Under the pieces are notes generated by a model. The model was not told the origin of the DNA. It saw only the letters and a program-made list of their open reading frames with translations, and did not search any database. A DNA stretch of 64,000 bases from contig JAIXMR010000036.1 in assembly GCA_025677835.1 (NCBI GenBank), forward strand, positions 62,001 through 126,000, written 5' to 3'. The position numbers and the translations under genes are program-made. How positions within the stretch are numbered: position 1 is the stretch's first letter; every line of letters starts with the position of its first letter. This DNA comes from Sporodiniella umbellata. Its lineage: Eukaryota; Mucoromycota; Mucoromycetes; Mucorales; Rhizopodaceae. Below, piece by piece: positions 12,065 through 24,779 of the stretch.

Positions 12065-13887
12065 CTTATAGCGGCATTTTAAGTGAGAAAGGAGAGCATA
12101 AAGATCTCTCGATTCTGCTAAAACTTTATTCAAAACGAAAGTCCTAATTTGGTCTTTCAATTAAGCCTGTGCCTTGAAAAAAAAAACATCAAAAAGTGTA
12201 GTGTACTAACTTACTAAAGTGCTGTATTGATTTAATGGGCAGGATGACTCTACATAGGGAAGAAAAAAGGAAAAGACACCCATACAAGCAAGGCAGTAAT
12301 GCAATTCTGTATATAAAGACAGCTAAAAGTTATAATTTATAGTTGCAATAAAACCAGATGGCTGTCTACACTAAACACTTATAAATGAATTGCCCAGTAA
12401 AGAGCACTAGTAAAATCATAAAATAAGGCAACATCCAGTAGGTAAACCCCTGACTTTCTATTGACAAATTATAAATACAAAAAAGTGTTTGTTTATTATA
12501 GCTCTTAAAAACACTAAGTTTAAAATTTCCTCTCGAATAATCGACAAAAAATCATTATATGACCAATAATGTATAACATTGTACATGTATAGAGGCCCCT
12601 TTTTTTTCAAGAATATTACCGTTTGTTAGATAGTGTATATAATAAGCGTGCTCAAAGCTATGCTTTTTTTAACTAATAGCTGTGAAATATAGAAGTGCCG
12701 GTATTTCCGAAGTAATGCCTTCAATGAAACGTAGTTTGGTAAGCTGCAAAACTATTTTTAAAAATAATATATGAATTGAAGGGTATAAACTTCAGAACTT
12801 TTTAGTGTGTAAGGTTTCAAAACATATAAAAATAAACTTCAGAAAGTATAGTCATATAACTGACAGACAATGCTTCATTCTTACATATTTAAAAAGAGCT
12901 ATTTTTTGAAGTATAAGAGAATGACTAAAGTTTAAAGGATAACAATGTATATATACCAGGGCCCACTAATTCGGTTAATCCGTAATTTAACCCTCAAAGC
13001 AGCCATTTAGTCATCGAAGATTGTATATGTCTTTTTAGTTAGTTACGTTGCTGTAGGTTAACATAGTAGACCTTTTTTTTTTTTTACTGTTGAACATAAA
13101 AAAACAATTGTTGCCTGTCAGACTTTTCAAAGCTATAGTCTAATTACAAAACGGTCGTTTTATCCTATATTCAAAAGATATACTTATTGCCGCATGGAGC
13201 AGAACGACATACTTTTAGCTCATTAAAAGCCTCAAGGTTTCATAAAGCATTGGCTCTTTCATTACAAAACGGCTAAGACTTTACAGAAACCAAACCTGCA
13301 ATTCGAATCAAAAACTGCAGGCTGATTTTCTTTTCTTATAGTTTATAAATAGAATATAGCTGTTAGTCTTTTAAAAGTTTAACAATTGGCTTTTTTTATA
13401 ATTAGAATTTTGGTAGTTGGTTTCAATTGAAACGAAAGTTGCTATTTGCACTTTGATTTTTTGTTTCTGCTGAAAAACATGTTCTTTGTTCTGAGATGTT
13501 ACACTGGAGCGCTCAAACATGGTGAGGTTTCATGTTCGTTGCTTCAATTACTACAAAAAGATTAAGAGGCAAATACTACCAGTACATCAAAGACAATAAC
13601 CGTCTGCATATACTTTCAAGGTGGTATGCTGTAGTTGTTCTTGTGTTTAGTTTGATGTGGCTTAAACATGTACAGATGATAATGCAAAAACTAGAGTTGA
13701 AATAAAAATAAATTGCAAATACCGCATCTTTAGGGAATGTCTCTGCCCAAGTCGCCAATTGCCGTAACTCTTTAAAAAAAAAAGCATCCAATAGTGATTT
13801 TGGCCTTTATATTTAGCTTTTTGCTTGTTTAAAAGTTTCGACAGGATAGGGTCTTGCTTCCTTAGACATACGTTTTATCAAAACCAT
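12065..13887 (-). other. Exon-like fragments of a possible small UQCC2/CBP6-type mitochondrial protein
   Basis: Three minus-strand pieces look coding. Segment 13872-13887 (ATG then five codons) ends at a strong GTATGT donor. It joins in phase to 13723-13769, giving MVLIKQLRQLATWAETFP. A third piece at about 12065-12156 contains DQIRTFVLNKVLAE and LYALLSHLKCRYK, then a GTGTGT donor. The order resembles short cytochrome bc1 assembly factors (helix, WP.D motif, second helix). However, pieces two and three are about 1.6 kb apart, far longer than any other intron here, and their phases do not match simply. It may be a gene split by an insertion, a decayed gene, or chance. Confidence 0.25.
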
Positions 13888-15097
13888 CTCAAAATAGGTC
13901 ATCAAGGGTATTGTTGATCCGAAAACAGCGAGACAAACAAATTTTCAATGACTCGCCATGTAGTTTAACCACATGTAACTATAAAGTATTGGGCTTCTTT
14001 ACTTTTTTGGTCTGTCCAAGATCGGTAACGTAAATCTGAGTACCTAATCGAGGTTCGAAGCATTGTAACGCCAAAGTATGTTCTAATTCGAAGTCTACAA
14101 ACTCCATCGATGACCCCAATCTCGATTTTTTTCGACACCGATACATTCTCAGTCAGCTAATGTTGTACAGAACGGCGGGTTAAAAAAAATACTTTGCATA
14201 CATTACATTTTTGTTTCAAACCCCACTGAATAAACGGAAAATTAATGAAAACAAAAACAAGTATAAGGGGGCTTTTATTGATAGTGGATCAAAGCACACT
14301 AGATGAATTGTGTCTATTGGCTGCTTTTTTTTTTTTTTATTTGCCCACAAAGTAATCGTTACCAGCTCAAAGAAAGATCCTTCCTTTTTTTTTTTGCTGT
14401 TTGTTTTCGTAATCTTTTTCAGAGACAGGAGCAAATGCCATCAACAAAGTGTTAATACTCATATATATGAATAGAGTGCAAGGCTAAAATGCATGTGACC
14501 CGTTACAATAGTGACCTTAGTTTGGAAATTCAAAGATCGAGATAGCGGGATGTGGTTTGCATAAACCAACATATTCTAGTTTTACAGCTTTGCCGCTTTT
14601 TGTAAATATTCTATTTAAAAAAGTAAAAGCGAAAGCCGTTAATATTTGAAGTTACTTATTAAAATTGAAATAGAAACGACCATGCTTATCATCAATAAAG
14701 TAAGAAAGAAAATGCTCTCATTAAACAGAAAAATATTAACAAAGACCATTGAGGGGTCATAGCCTAAAGCAAGGCTGTACGCAAAGAGAGCTTGCGCAAT
14801 TTGCTGAAAGCAAGCGTGACGGAATTATTTTCGACTCTCAAAAAAAGACCCCTTTTTACTTAAGCCCGAAAAGGTAAAACCCCAAGTGATTAAGAAAAAA
14901 ACCCGAATTTTAAGAGGATTTTCTTCTTTCTAATTGTTTCCCTTTTTCTTTTCTGTTTCTTACGAAACAAATTTTATTGAGGGTGAGCGATAGTCTGCTT
15001 ATACACGCACACATACACGTATATATATATTTATATAGAAAATAAGGAGAAAAGCAGTTAAACTTACGTTCGTTTCTCTCAAGTTTCCGTTTATAAA
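12157..15097. other. AT-rich gene-poor stretch
   Basis: Apart from the fragments at 13723-13887 described separately, I see no supported gene on either strand. There are many short A/T runs. A 56-codon minus-strand ORF at 13979-14146 has unbiased composition but no recognisable match. The right end (about 14,940-15,097) is pyrimidine-rich and probably the promoter and leader of the HSF-type gene. Confidence 0.5.
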
Positions 15098-16215
15098 ATG
15101 GCAGATAACGACCACGAAAAAAAACTCCCCAGTAAACATGGATTTGTTGAAAGGTTCTTTAGAGTAACTCCAACAAAAAATACAGCGTTTGTTTCAAAAC
15201 TTTACGAGCAAGTATTTTTTTTTCTCATACACAAATAAAGATTCAGCTATTGATTTATATAAATTTTTTTTAGGATGGTCAATGAGGAAAAGTTTGCAGA
15301 CTTGATCTCATGGAGTGGATCTGGAGATAGATTTACAATATATGATAACATTGAGTTTTCAAGCAAAGTGCTTCCGCAATATTTCAAACACTGCAACTGG
15401 TCTAGTTTCGTTCGACAGTTGAATAGTATGGTGCGTGAAGTTACAAAGAGAGTTCTAATGTCGTTTTTCTTTATAGTGTACGATTTTCATAAAATGAATG
15501 ATTTCAACAAAGATGATTTACAAAGCGAGAGTCAGCAACGCTGGGATTTTAAACACAAATGGTTTACTCGGCAAGGTTCTAACAAGTTACACCGAATCAA
15601 ACGAAAGACAGCAAAAACCAGACTCTATTTTCAACCAGAAAATCATGAAGTCGTAGACGAACGTCAGGAATACAGCCCACCACCAAACCCAGCCAGTGAC
15701 TATGTTTCTTCAAATAAAAATACATACAGTGAATCGGACTCACCAGAACCAAGCCAAATACACAGAGTTTTATCAGAACTACCGAGTCATCCTGATTTTC
15801 AGAATAACTCAAGTATGTTATCTGTTCAAAATATCATCACGCAGCTCACGTGTACTGTTGAAAATATGCAGTTTAAACTTGATTCCACAACAAAAGAGGT
15901 GCTTCAATTACGACAAATCACTGCCAAGCAACAAAGAGTAAAAAGACTGATAGACACATTTATAAAATAACTCACCCTTTCCAATAAGATGCTAGACGAC
16001 ATTTTGTCTTTGGTCAGCAAATCCACTCCTCCACTACGTAAGCGGCTTTTTACAAACTTCATCATATATTTACCCCCGTAATAGATACTACCAATGATGT
16101 ATCAGAGTCGAAAAAACCTAGAAAAATACATGAGTTGCTAGGTAGCGATGATTTGCCACTGGAAGAAACAGGTGCAGCGAATCAATGGTCAAGTGTTAAG
16201 CGCCTCAAAGGCTAA
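15098..16215 (+). CDS. HSF-type DNA-binding transcription factor
   Basis: Five exons: 15098-15207, 15274-15425, 15477-15937, 15989-16037 and 16085-16215, giving 300 residues. The HSF winged helix covers about residues 14-120, including FVSKLYEM, LISWS, VLPQYFKHCNWSSFVRQLN and YDFHKM. After a linker, the segment around residues 200-250 is a heptad-like coiled coil fitting the HR-A/B trimerisation region. The tail is short and acidic. Intron 1 uses a GC-AG pair (donor GCAAGT at 15208); only this choice restores KLYEM in frame. The last two small exons carry the coiled-coil end and tail. Such factors bind GAA/TTC arrays; whether this is the stress HSF1 or an SFL1/SKN7-type regulator cannot be decided. 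Confidence 0.88.
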
Positions 16216-16631
16216 ACAAAGAGTTAAGGAAGTACAGATACGAGAAAAAAAAAGCTCATATCCAATAAGGAAGAGAAGCCTTTGCCCCGTTTGAACGACA
16301 TGCCGAACAACCCCAAAACAGCGTTCAATTCAAAAGACTTTATCTTTTCGTACTTCCTTAATTCTCTATCCCATTAGGGGAGGGTAATAAGGAACATCAC
16401 TGAAACACTTTTACTGGGAAACATCATAAAAGAAACGTAAAGCTAGCGTTGCTTTTTTTTTTTTTTTTTTTTTTTTTTTTTCGAAATTACGGGGAAATAG
16501 TTGCCAACACATGTGATAGTGTTTGTTAAAGTAGTGGAACCGAATGTGACAATGTAAAAAACATACATTACAATTGTTGTCTAACCATACTCTTGAATCC
16601 TTATTCAGAGTATCTGTGTTTTTTATTATTA
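16216..16631. other. Convergent 3' region between the HSF-type and PPR genes
   Basis: About 415 nt with no gene. It contains a perfect 12-bp inverted repeat (listed separately) and a long T run at about 16454-16481. It serves as the 3' flank of two convergent genes. Confidence 0.6.
16224..16361. repeat. Inverted repeat, 12-bp perfect arms
   Basis: TTAAGGAAGTAC at 16224-16235 and its exact reverse complement GTACTTCCTTAA at 16350-16361 enclose about 114 nt. AGAG-like bases extend both arms after a 2-nt mismatch. It could be a MITE-like remnant or a transcript hairpin shared by the two convergent 3' UTRs. Confidence 0.6.
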
Positions 16632-19600
16632 CTATTGTTGCTCTTGCAGTTCGTTTTCAATGCAATGTCTCTTGATTCTATCTAATACAAGTGTTCTCAG
16701 TCTATGGACACCCATATTCTCAATACCAGGGATTTGGAAGTGTATTCCAAAAACAAAACATATACGATCATGAAGCTGGTTACTAATATCTATATCCAGC
16801 TTATCTCTACTACGCTGAGTTTTTTTGACCGTTTTTGTTCTCTTACTGTTTCCGTCCCCTTCTGTTGAGTCAAAGCTAAAAAGATTATCGCGGGTCAGTC
16901 TACACGCTTCGTCCAGGCGATTTTCAGTTAGCAAACAAAATAGGTAACTGTTCCAGTTATGTTCATCAAAATCATATCCTTCGTCGCTCAATCGGCCCCA
17001 GAGAGCGATTAATTCTTCATTTCGATCTTGGCTTATGAGTGAGTCCATGTAGACAGAGAGTGCAAAATTTGAGGACTGTTCGGGTATAGCGTCTTCAGGA
17101 AAGTCTCTTATTTCAATGGTGTTTTGTTGTGACACATGTAACATATGCAGAAAGCTGTATTTTTTTTCAGGTACCGGTATGTAAGGTATTCTGGGGTCAA
17201 TGTCGCGAACAGCATTTTGGTAGCTTTCTGGGCTTTGCAAAGCGTTCCACATAGTTTCCACAGCTTCATGCTGCTCTGAGTTTTTGAACAAGTGCATTAG
17301 TGTGACGTATGCAGGTACGGTTACTTCCACATTTTGTTTGACCATATCGTTGAATATGTCTTTAGCCCGATCAAAGTTAGCCTTTTCAATGTGCGCATGG
17401 ATTAGAGAGTTGAACAAATGAGGAGAAAGAACGTCGTGTTCAACTCGCGACGCCTGGTCTTCTTTGTAAAGTAAGTCTTCAATCGTAAGCGGGACTGTCG
17501 CTGCATATGGTTGTTTGTTAAAAATTAACAAATTGGAGGCGTTTTGCAGCATATTTTGACGTACGGGAGCATTATTTAAAGATTTTTCAACGGCCTGCAG
17601 AAGAACAGAGTCTGCAAACTCCAAATCATCTGATTTAGCACAGCCGTTAATGAATATACTCCACGTCTGGGCCGATGTCATTATATTGTCTTGAAGCATT
17701 TGCTCCATAACCATCTTGGCATCTGCTACTCTGTTGCATTCAAAGTAAGTTTGCATAAGAATAGTTCTGCTTATCAGGCTTGGTGTGATATTGTATTGTT
17801 TCATTTGTTCCAAGATAGATTCAACAGCTGCTATATCTCTACGTTTTGAATAAAAGTACATGAGAGTACCAAAGGTTGCTTCATTTAACTTGACATTAGC
17901 TTTTGAGATAGTACTATAGGTTTCGAATACTTTATCCATTTCATTGTTTTTTGCATAGGCATAAAGCAAGGAGTTGTAGGCAAAAATGTCGGGAATAAAA
18001 TTTGCTTTGTATTCATCAAAAATTTGTTCAGCTCTTACTGTATCTTGTACTTTTCCATAGGCTTTCAATAGTGCGAGGTAAACTTGTGATGTGATTGGCA
18101 TTCTGCATTGGGACAATAATGACGCAATTGCACGAGTACCTTTTGGATCGCCCTTATAAGCATAGTAATTCAATAAGGGCAAGAAACTTGTCACTGTGGG
18201 ACCCAAATCCGTATTGATCATGCTAAGTAACCTATAGGCTTGTTTCACCTTCCCAGTATTGACGAGGTCACGAAAAATTATATTCCACATAACGCCTGTC
18301 TTCATACCGTTCCTCCTAAAGTATAGTAAGGCTTTGAATGCATAGTCTGTATCTTCAAGTTTTAGAAAGCATTCAACAATGGATGATGCTATATATTCGT
18401 TGCTCTCAATGTTTTTGCGACGTCTCATATATTCATACACTCTTCTCAGCATACTTTTGTCGCCCTTTTTTGCAAACATGTCGATCAGAGCGCCAAATGT
18501 GAAAATATCTGGGTTGTGTTTAGCATCTCGCAGCAAATCATACATTCTATTAGCGCCTTCGATATCTGCTTCTGGTTTTTTGTGTGCATGTATGTCAATT
18601 AGAACATTGTATGTGACAAGGGTTGGTTCATGGTTTTCTACGTCAACTAGCTCTTCAAATAGCTGCATAGATCGTTCTATATCTCCAGCTCTTCCGACTT
18701 TGTGTATAAGTGCAGTCATCGAATAGAGCCCCCGGGGTATGTTGTTTTCTGTCATAAAGTCATTAATCTCTAGAGCGTACTGCGGTTTGCCTGCGTTGGA
18801 GAAATAGTAGACCAGCCCATCATAGAAGGCCTGGTCTAACAAGCAATCCGTTTCTGCTAGTTTTGGTTGAATCCATTTAAAAACGTCTTCAACCAAGCCA
18901 TGCTTATAGCCAACCGATCTAATACGATCTAAGAGTACAGCGGTGTTCTTGGCATTGGGTTTTATATTATGGTCCAGCATATCTTGGTATAGTTTTATTA
19001 GCTTGCCAGCTACCTCTTCGCTCCCTAAAACTTTGACCTGTTCTTCGTAGGCGTTTGTAATCACGTTAAACGCTTTTACATTTTGTGTTTCGTCTGACAC
19101 AATGAGTAGCTGATCTCTTTTTAAGTCCTCAAATACACGTTCCATTTCTTTGATCATTCCGTTTTGGCCTAGCAGTTTGATCATCATCAATCTTTCTTTT
19201 CTACCAACTATGTATCCTAGATTCTTCATATCTTCCACCAGTGTGAGCACTGACTCAAGTGCCAAGGTATTATTTCTTTGATGAGAGAATTTACTGACAA
19301 GGTTGTTATACTGGTCGCGTGTTAGATATCTCTGGTTGTGCTGTGATGTTAAATCTTTGTAACATTCCCAAGCAAGCTCTGGCTTGCCTTGTCTAAGCAG
19401 TTTCATGGTGTTGTCTGTCAATGTTTGAGCAATTAAAGCATTAGACTGATCCAGCGCAGCTGAGAGAACACTGTCGTAGCCGTAGTTGTTTTTTTCTGAT
19501 TTTCTAGCAAGTGCTGTAGTAGAAAATAATTTGATGTCTGCCTCGAAACTCCAATGTTTTGATGTGAGATTTGGTGACGTTCTAAACGCGTGCTTTGACC

Positions 19601-19793
19601 GACTTTGGACATGCCCAAAAGAAAAAACATACAGATCTGCATTTCTGTTCTTCCATTTATACGTATTTTTCTTTTGTCAACAGAATGAAAAAAAAAAGTA
19701 AAGAAATAAGTAAAAAAAAAAAAATAAGAGTAATTTCGTAGTGCTTACTCGACATTGTTTACAGGTTGCAGCTGTGATAGAGAGCATAGTCAT
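16632..19793 (-). CDS. Mitochondrial-type pentatricopeptide repeat (PPR) protein
   Basis: Exon 1 (19749-19793) encodes MTMLSITAATCKQCR and ends at a GTAAGC donor. Exon 2 runs 16632-19592 (acceptor before 19592), giving 1,001 residues. Without exon 1 the long frame has no upstream ATG, which supports the two-exon model. The basic, Ser/Arg-rich N-terminus looks like a mitochondrial presequence. Most of the rest consists of roughly 35-residue helical hairpins with PPR signatures such as VTYNVLIDIHAHK, DIFTFGALIDMFAKKG and DIFAYNSLLYAYAKNNEMDKVFE. PPR proteins bind organellar RNA one base per repeat, so a role in mitochondrial RNA stability, processing or translation is inferred. The specific orthologue and target are not known. 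The exact acceptor is the least certain point. Confidence 0.87.
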
Positions 19794-20769
19794 TCTTGAC
19801 ACTTCTTATTTAGTTGAGATTAATTAAAAGTGAATTGAGAAAAAAAAAGACTGCCAGTTTCCTTTCAGTAATTTATCTATAAAAGTATATGCCTATTCGT
19901 TTCTTTTTTTTTTTTTGCGGGTATACTTTGAAGACAACGCAGAAACACTGTCTTCCCCTTGCTTTTTTGCAATCAGGCTTTTTTTTTTTTTTTCTGGCTA
20001 CAGTTATACGAGTCACAAGACTGTTTTGTTACCCACCTGTCAATTTTAATAAATCACCGATATCGAATTTTTCAAAATGACGAGTAGATACAATTTTTAT
20101 ACACAGACAATTAAATACATCATAGTGGGCAAGTTATAGCTTTACTGGTCGCTTATACTTATATAGGCCATATAAGCTTGTAAAAAAGTCAAGCTATGTA
20201 ACAACGGTTTACAATGCTCCTAGGTTTTACAAATGCATACTTGGTATATCAAGCAGCATCTGCATATGTATTGCGATGGTGTTTTTGTTTGTTTCTATAC
20301 GCCTTTTTTTTTTTTTTTTTTTTTTTTGCTTTTCCATCCTATCCTAGTCAGCCTCTGATAACAGTGTTTATAATAATCATCTGAAAGTATTGGTTAAGTG
20401 AAGCTACTATCGACAATAAACATTACTAAATCAAAACAAGCCAACAAAAGACAATAACGTCTCAAGTCACAACCATTTATAGCCAAAGAGAGCTTATACA
20501 ATACATGTAGTTTTGCTGTATCATATACCAAACACGAAAGGCTTTGTCTTGGTAATTTTTTTTTTTTTTTTTTTTTGGAAAAAAGTTTATCGCTTCTCTG
20601 TATCACAGTTGAGCTATTTTGTGTAAAACAGTGACCTTTTCAATTTCTTGACAACACTGAGTGGCGCATACTGTGGTTTTTTCAAGCGTGGATCATTGCT
20701 AGGGCCAATCACTTTTAAGAATTTCACTTTTTTTTTCCCTTTCTTTTTTTTTTTTTTTTTTTTTCAGCC
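19794..20769. other. Divergent intergenic region between PPR and acyltransferase genes
   Basis: Nearly 1 kb of AT-rich DNA between two divergently transcribed genes, with T runs near 19902-19916, 19979-19993, 20305-20327 and 20745-20764. No gene is supported. It is presumably a shared promoter region. Confidence 0.6.
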
Positions 20770-22198
20770 ATGAATAGATACAAAAAAGCAGATATACTAT
20801 ACGACTGTGTCGTATGGTTATTCAACATTATGCTTGATGTTTTCTTTCGGGAAATAAGACCAAGAGGGTCTCATAAAGTCCCTCTGAATGGCCCTGTGAT
20901 ATTTGTTGCTGCTCCTCATGCTAATCAAGTAAGTTTTTTTTTCTATGAGCGATTGCTTTTTTCAGTCAAGGCTAATGTGAGGCTTTTTTCTCAAGTTTGT
21001 TGATCCCCTGATTGTAATGAGAGAATGCAATAGAAGAGTTTCTTTTTTGATTGCAGCAAAGTCAATGAGACAAAGAGCCATTCGATTCTTAGCAAGCATG
21101 GTACATCCTAGTAAGAATGTGCTTGAAAAGAGATTCACCATTGTAGATCTAACCCTTTTTTCTGTATATGATAGTTCCAGTAGAGAGACCCCAAGATTTA
21201 GCCGAAGCTGGTCAAGGCCGTATCCAGTTATTGAATCCCAAGACGGAACCATTGAGGATCATTGGAATTGATACAGTGTTCACACAACAATTGAGACCTA
21301 CTGACACTATCGTGTTACCTAAAGGTTCTGGAAAAATGCAAGTTGATCGGGTCATATCGGACACAGAACTTTTGGTACACTCGGAAATTAAAGAGAAACG
21401 TGCATTGGAATATCTTGTCAAAGAGGATGGTACATCTTACAAATGTATACCCCATATTGATCAAGACTCTGTATATGAGCGCGTATACTCGGAACTTAAC
21501 GATGGACGATGCATCACCATTTTTCCAGAAGGAGGTAGTCATGACCGTGCAGAGATGCTTCCATTTAAAGGTAGAGTACATTTGAAGTACCTAGCTACCG
21601 CCGTACTAACCAAATATGCGTTTTCACAGCTGGTGTGACGATAATGGCCCTTGGTGCCATGGCTAAATACCCTGAGCTGAATGTCAAAATTGTCCCCTGC
21701 GGCCTAAATTATTTTCACGCACATCGCTTTAGGTCAAGAGCAGTGATTGAATTTGGCAACCCGATTACTATCTCTCCAGAATTGGTTGAGCAGTTTAAAG
21801 CCGGCGGTCAGGAAAAAAGAGAAGCATGTACTCAATTATTGGATACCATCTATTATGCCCTCAAGAGCGTTACCGTTAACACTGCTAATGATCAGACACT
21901 CATGGTGATTCAAGCGGCTCGCAGGTTGTACAAACCAGCCCATCGTCGACTCCACATTGCTCAGGTGGTTGATCTGAACCGTCGGTTTGTTATTGGATAT
22001 AACCTTTATAAAGACGATCCTAGAGTCATTGAGCTTCAGCGAAAGGTATTGGCTTATAACCAACTACTAAAATACCATGGCTTAAAAGATCATCAAGTAC
22101 CAGAAGTTAACTTGAGATCATGGCAAACATTTTCTTTATTATGCTACCGAGCTATGATTTTTATCGTATGGGGCCTTCTTTCATTTCCTGGGTAAATG

Positions 22199-22232
<34 letters not shown>

Positions 22233-23067
22233 CATAAGATTTTGACGCATTTTTATAGATCTATTTTGAACCTTCCTATTGTGATAACCGCCAAGTTCAT
22301 CAGTATGAAAAAAGCAAAAGAGGCGCTGGCATCCTCTTCTGTTAAAATAAAAGGTCGGGATGTTTTGGCTACCTGGAAGTTTTTGGTCGGCTTGGTATTG
22401 ATACCATCACTCTATGGTCTCTACACTCTTATCATGCTCTGGGCCTGTCTAAGGTCAGATGCGATGAGCTGGGCTTTTAAACTATTGCTACCAGCTATTA
22501 CCTGGACCTGTTTACCGTTTGTTAGTTATGCTTCTATGCGATTTGCAGAAAATGGTGTTGATGTTTTCAAGTAAGAAGAAAACATATAGTATATTTCGAG
22601 AAGACTCATCGTAGAGTTTTAGATCGTTGCGACCTCTGTATGTAGCTCTCTATGACCCTGACAGTACGGCCAACTTGTGTGAGATTCGAGAAAAACTTTC
22701 TCAGAATATTACTGAAGTTATCAATGAGATTGGCCCTAGCGTTTTTAGCGATTTTGATCCTGAAAACGTATTTAGAAACGATTCCACTAGCAAAGAGTCT
22801 GTCTCAGAGCTAGCCTCTGGTTTAAAGACGTTTTCTCAAATCGCCGGTGGATTCCTGACTGACACTGCAAAATTGCTTTTAGATGACAATAGCATATTTA
22901 ATTGGACCAAACAAGAGGAGGAAGATGATCGAGATTCTGAATCCAGCGATGATTTACTCTACCTTTTGGACAAAGATGGGATCGTAAATACAACATCTGC
23001 TAGTGATGCTGAATACCACGCCATTGATAAAAAAAGAACCAGACTAAAGTTGACCAAGAAAGAGTAG
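20770..23067 (+). CDS. Glycerol-3-phosphate / DHAP acyltransferase (SCT1/GPT2 family)
   Basis: Six exons: 20770-20928, 20996-21110, 21175-21570, 21630-22191, 22259-22570 and 22623-23067, giving 662 residues. The acyltransferase block I motif PHANQFVDP is made by joining exons 1 and 2. The phosphate-binding motif FPEGGSHDR is followed by LPFKAGVTIMALGA across the exon 3-4 joint, and exon 3 opens with IPVERPQD. Two hydrophobic segments after about residue 430 are probable membrane spans, and the tail is acidic. The enzyme makes lysophosphatidate, the first step of glycerolipid synthesis, in the ER membrane. Length and motif order match yeast Gpt2/Sct1. An (AT)n tract lies in intron 4. SCT1 versus GPT2 cannot be assigned because fungi often have paralogues. 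Confidence 0.93.
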
Positions 23068-24718
23068 AACTGCTTTTTGCAAGGCATTAAAGTTTTAGAC
23101 CTTATTTATTGATTATAATAACTTATCTTTCTCCTAACGATCAGGTATTTTTTCGTTTCAAAATAGAAGAATATTCATAAAAAAAAGATCCTTTTTTCTT
23201 TCTTTAAATTGAAAGGGGTGCTTTGATCTTCTTTGTAACCTTCTGTTTATTTATATAGACACATATAATATATGTACTCAATAGGGGAATTTATCTTTAA
23301 CTCATCAAATGATTACATATTTCTAAGCTTTTGTTCTAAAAAAAAAAAAAAAAAAGCAATTCGTATCTTCAGAGTTAGAAACGGCAATGGTATATATTGT
23401 GCATATGTATATAATAGTCAAAATGGTATATTGAGGAGTATCAAGGGATGCTTATTTTGTACACAAGTCAGACATTTAGTAAAAGAGACATTGTTTATTT
23501 ACTAAAGACTCTTATCAGGTTATGCAATGCAAAAAAAAAAAAAAGGTACTTTTACTAGACTTCATTGTGCAGAAGGGCGTAAGAACCTACATGCACAAAT
23601 ATAAAAGAGAGAGATATATACATTGATATGCCTATTATTGAGTTTTATTTATTTGTTTTTTTAAAAAAAAGAAATTGACAACTGAAAAGTAGTCATGATT
23701 CTACTCCATGTTTTATGTGCGTGTGAAATGGTGATCAACATGACACCACTGTGGCTGATTGCCACTGTACGAGTGATAGGTGTTACAACTTTAAACTGAT
23801 AGGTTGCCCATCACTTTTAAATATTTATGAAAAAATGAAAACAAAAACAGCCTGTTTGAGTAAGAACAAATATTACCTATTGGTAGCTTTAGTCTGTTCA
23901 TAACACTATGGCTCTTTAGTATGGGCACTAACTCTATTGAGTTTATACTAAGAACTGTGTGCTAACTGTTGATTAACCCCCTCTGCAGGAATATCTATCT
24001 ATCTCTTGTTATAACAGGGTAGTCTTGCAAATATATTTATTTATTAGTTCGTTTTACGGAAGGCAGTTCTATGCTTTTTAAACAGAGCAAAATTAATTCC
24101 GCCGACTTTTTTTTTTCAAGGGTACTTGCCTACATAAGGGGCTCTTTTTAGCAAAAAAAAAAAAAAAGCTTTACTAACACAGCACGGTAGAGAAAGATTT
24201 TGTTAGAAAGTTTGCCAAGACATTCTGTTTTTAATCTGAGAAATTATTGACGTTAGCCTTTGTAAAAAGAAACAAAAGAAAACAAATCAAAAATAGTAGA
24301 TTTTGGGTCCACAAAAAGAACTGACATCAAAGACTTTGAAAACAACAGAAGAAAAAAAAAAAGGAAGATGGGAATTCCTCCTCAAAAGCAAAAAGAAAAA
24401 TTGATTCTATGCGTATACTTTTTTTTTTTTTTTTAAAAAAAAGTCCAGTAAATCTATTTAGTCTTTAAAATTAAAGTTCTGTACACTAAAAAGTTTGATG
24501 AATCTGAGAGTGTATTTTATCGATACCAAGTGTATATGCAATTATATGAAGATGACAAACACAACAAAAGTGTTCCGAAAATAAAATATAAAAAAAGCCT
24601 GGGTTTTGTGATATGTGATACAAAAGTATACAATACTGTAGAACATTTTATTCTGAATAAACAGAATCACCTCTATTACTCTAATATGTATATATATATA
24701 TATAGAAGGGTATGTAGC

Positions 24719-24779
<61 letters not shown>

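Noticed and set aside
14050..14075. GGTTCGAAGC, resembling a tRNA T-loop
   Set aside because: No surrounding cloverleaf (acceptor, D and anticodon arms) could be formed.
13979..14146. 56-codon minus-strand ORF (start MYRCRKKSR)
   Set aside because: No recognisable family and no splice-consistent partner exons; kept only as part of the gene-poor description.
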